Assembly: GCF_003576455.2 (NCBI RefSeq)
Contig: NZ_CP032869.1
Location: 6,200,001-6,264,000, forward strand
Direction of reading: 5' to 3'
DNA from: Mucilaginibacter celer
Lineage (GTDB): Bacteria; Bacteroidota; Bacteroidia; Sphingobacteriales; Sphingobacteriaceae
Length of the DNA: 64,000 bases
Shown: positions 62,964 to 64,000 of the stretch, in pieces
Layout of the letters: every line of letters begins with the position of its first letter
How positions within the stretch are numbered: the first letter of the stretch is position 1
Notes under the pieces: generated by a model
What the model saw: the letters and a program-made list of their open reading frames with translations, nothing else
Database searches by the model: none
Told to the model about the DNA's origin: nothing
Position numbers and translations under genes: made by a program

Positions 62964-64000
62964 ATGAATAAGCCATTACTTGTACTATTCTTTTTGCTCA
63001 TCTGCTCATTTACGGGTTTCTGTCAAAATTGTACGCTAAACGTCAACATATCTTCTTCGGCTAATACTATCTGTTCGGGTAGTAAAGTTACTTTAACAGC
63101 CGCTCTCACAGGCGGCACCGGGCCGTTTACCTACCTTTGGAATACCGGCGAAAACACCGCATCAATTGATGTAAACCGCGCAGGCAACTATACGGTTACG
63201 GTAACTGATAAAACTCCGGGCTGCTCGCCTAAAACGGCCAGCAAACAGGTAACCGCCTCACCCACACCCGATCCGCCTACGGTTGCGGGGCAAATTGTTT
63301 GCCCGGGAACCCCGGCCACGCTTAGAGCTACGGCACCGGGCGGTACCTACCAATGGTATGATGCCAATGGTAATTTTCTTTTTACGGGTAACCCTTACGT
63401 TACCGACCCTATAAACGGAGCCACTATTTTTTATGTTGAAACCACCGTTGGCGGTTGTACAAGCTTTCGCAGCCCGGTACTGGTAAATGTAACCGGCAGG
63501 CCTAACATTGTTGCCGATCCGGTATGTTCGGGCAGCCCGGCTACGTTAATAGCTTCGGGTGCTGATAGCTATGCGTGGTATGCCAACGCGCAGGGTACGG
63601 GTACTGCTTTGAGTAATTCACCTACATACCAAACTCCTCCTTTAACCAAAACCACAACTTATTACCTGGTAGCGGTTATTAAGGGCTGTCCTGGTAATCC
63701 TATACCCGTTGTTGCAAAGGTAACCCCACCACCCGATAAGCCTACCGTTACGGGTACTTATACAGTATGTGCAGGCTCTTCGGTAAACCTGCACGCCGAT
63801 GGTGTGGGGGTTGTTGAGTGGTATGATGTACCAACCGGCGGCACCCCGGTAATTTCCAGTCCTGATTATACCACGCCTGCCCTTAATCAAACCAAAACAT
63901 ACTACGCACAATCAACCGTTGGCGATTGCGTAAGCCCCCGTACAGCTGTGCCGGTAACGGTTACACCCGTACCACAGGCCCCTGCTTCGCAATCGCCTTC
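62964..64000 (+). CDS. Large secreted protein with Ig-like repeats, N-terminal part
   Basis: About 345 residues are visible; the gene continues past the window. Signal peptide MNKPLLVLFFLLICSFTGFC followed by QN. Four repeats of about 75-85 residues follow, each beginning around TICSGSKVTL, IVCPGTPATL, PVCSGSPATL and TVCAGSSVNL, with a second Cys about 50-60 residues later, WYD/WYA motifs and TTYY-type strands. The first unit is PKD-like. Such arrays occur in adhesins and gliding/secretion (type IX) substrates of Bacteroidota; the sorting domain would lie outside. Function is inferred only. Confidence 0.8.
   Translation, partial: MNKPLLVLFFLLICSFTGFCQNCTLNVNISSSANTICSGSKVTLTAALTGGTGPFTYLWNTGENTASIDVNRAGNYTVTVTDKTPGCSPKTASKQVTASPTPDPPTVAGQIVCPGTPATLRATAPGGTYQWYDANGNFLFTGNPYVTDPINGATIFYVETTVGGCTSFRSPVLVNVTGRPNIVADPVCSGSPATLIASGADSYAWYANAQGTGTALSNSPTYQTPPLTKTTTYYLVAVIKGCPGNPIPVVAKVTPPPDKPTVTGTYTVCAGSSVNLHADGVGVVEWYDVPTGGTPVISSPDYTTPALNQTKTYYAQSTVGDCVSPRTAVPVTVTPVPQAPASQSP

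Overview
The window looks like a chromosomal piece of a Bacteroidota member of the family Sphingobacteriaceae, probably Mucilaginibacter or a close relative. This rests on SusC/SusD-type and STN-type TonB receptors, DUF4249 and DUF4998 lipoproteins, promoters of the TTTG-N19-TAnnTTTG type, weak Shine-Dalgarno signals, and palindromic intergenic repeats. No database search was possible, so the genus is an inference.

Layout. 0-7 kb: a C-terminal processing protease (partial), a TPR protein, and a complete cyanophycin set: isoaspartyl peptidase, cyanophycinase and, divergently, cyanophycin synthetase. 7-18 kb: housekeeping and envelope genes (DNA glycosylase, DUF4407 protein, rhodanese, prohibitin-like protein, dipeptide epimerase, rhomboid, M14 peptidase, peptidase T). 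18.9-20.2 kb: an intact IS256-family element whose right end supplies the stop codon of a shortened zeta-toxin-like gene. 20-26.7 kb: GNAT, S9 peptidase, SDR, Crp/Fnr and L,D-transpeptidase-like genes. 26.8-31.8 kb: rimP-nusA-infB, preceded by a promoter and a terminator-like hairpin. 32.4-39.7 kb: an outer-membrane operon (secreted protein, STN TonB receptor, DUF4249 lipoprotein, macroglobulin-like protein with a plug-like C-terminus). 39.8-40.1 kb: two identical tRNA-Asp genes, each with its own promoter and terminator. 40.3-44.0 kb: a decayed polysaccharide-utilization locus (DUF4998 chimera, SusD-discoidin chimera, SusC 3' remnant) next to a truncated IS1595-type transposase. 44.0-48.3 kb: SDR, Crp/Fnr regulator, NTF2-like secreted protein and FAD oxidoreductase; the SDR and NTF2-like genes share a 33-bp operator at the same promoter distance. 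48.4-55.3 kb: dinB, an IS4-family element, DUF922 protein, SPFH protein, CapA and NlpC/P60 proteins. 55.8-58.6 kb: pyruvate dehydrogenase E1-alpha and E2. 59.4-62.7 kb: an attenuated trp operon (leader peptide, trpE, trpG, trpC; no trpD here). From 62.9 kb: the start of a large secreted protein with Ig-like repeats, behind a structured leader.

The most unusual signals are: (i) an intergenic element family built on a hairpin whose 12-nt loop is constant while its stem changes with compensation; (ii) the shared operator around the 45-kb Crp/Fnr gene; (iii) two in-frame chimeric genes left by deletion in the decayed PUL; (iv) the trp attenuator with an almost absent 5' leader; (v) a possible toxin/partner-protein fusion at the IS256 junction; (vi) a candidate structured RNA with a possible pseudoknot before the adhesin-like gene.
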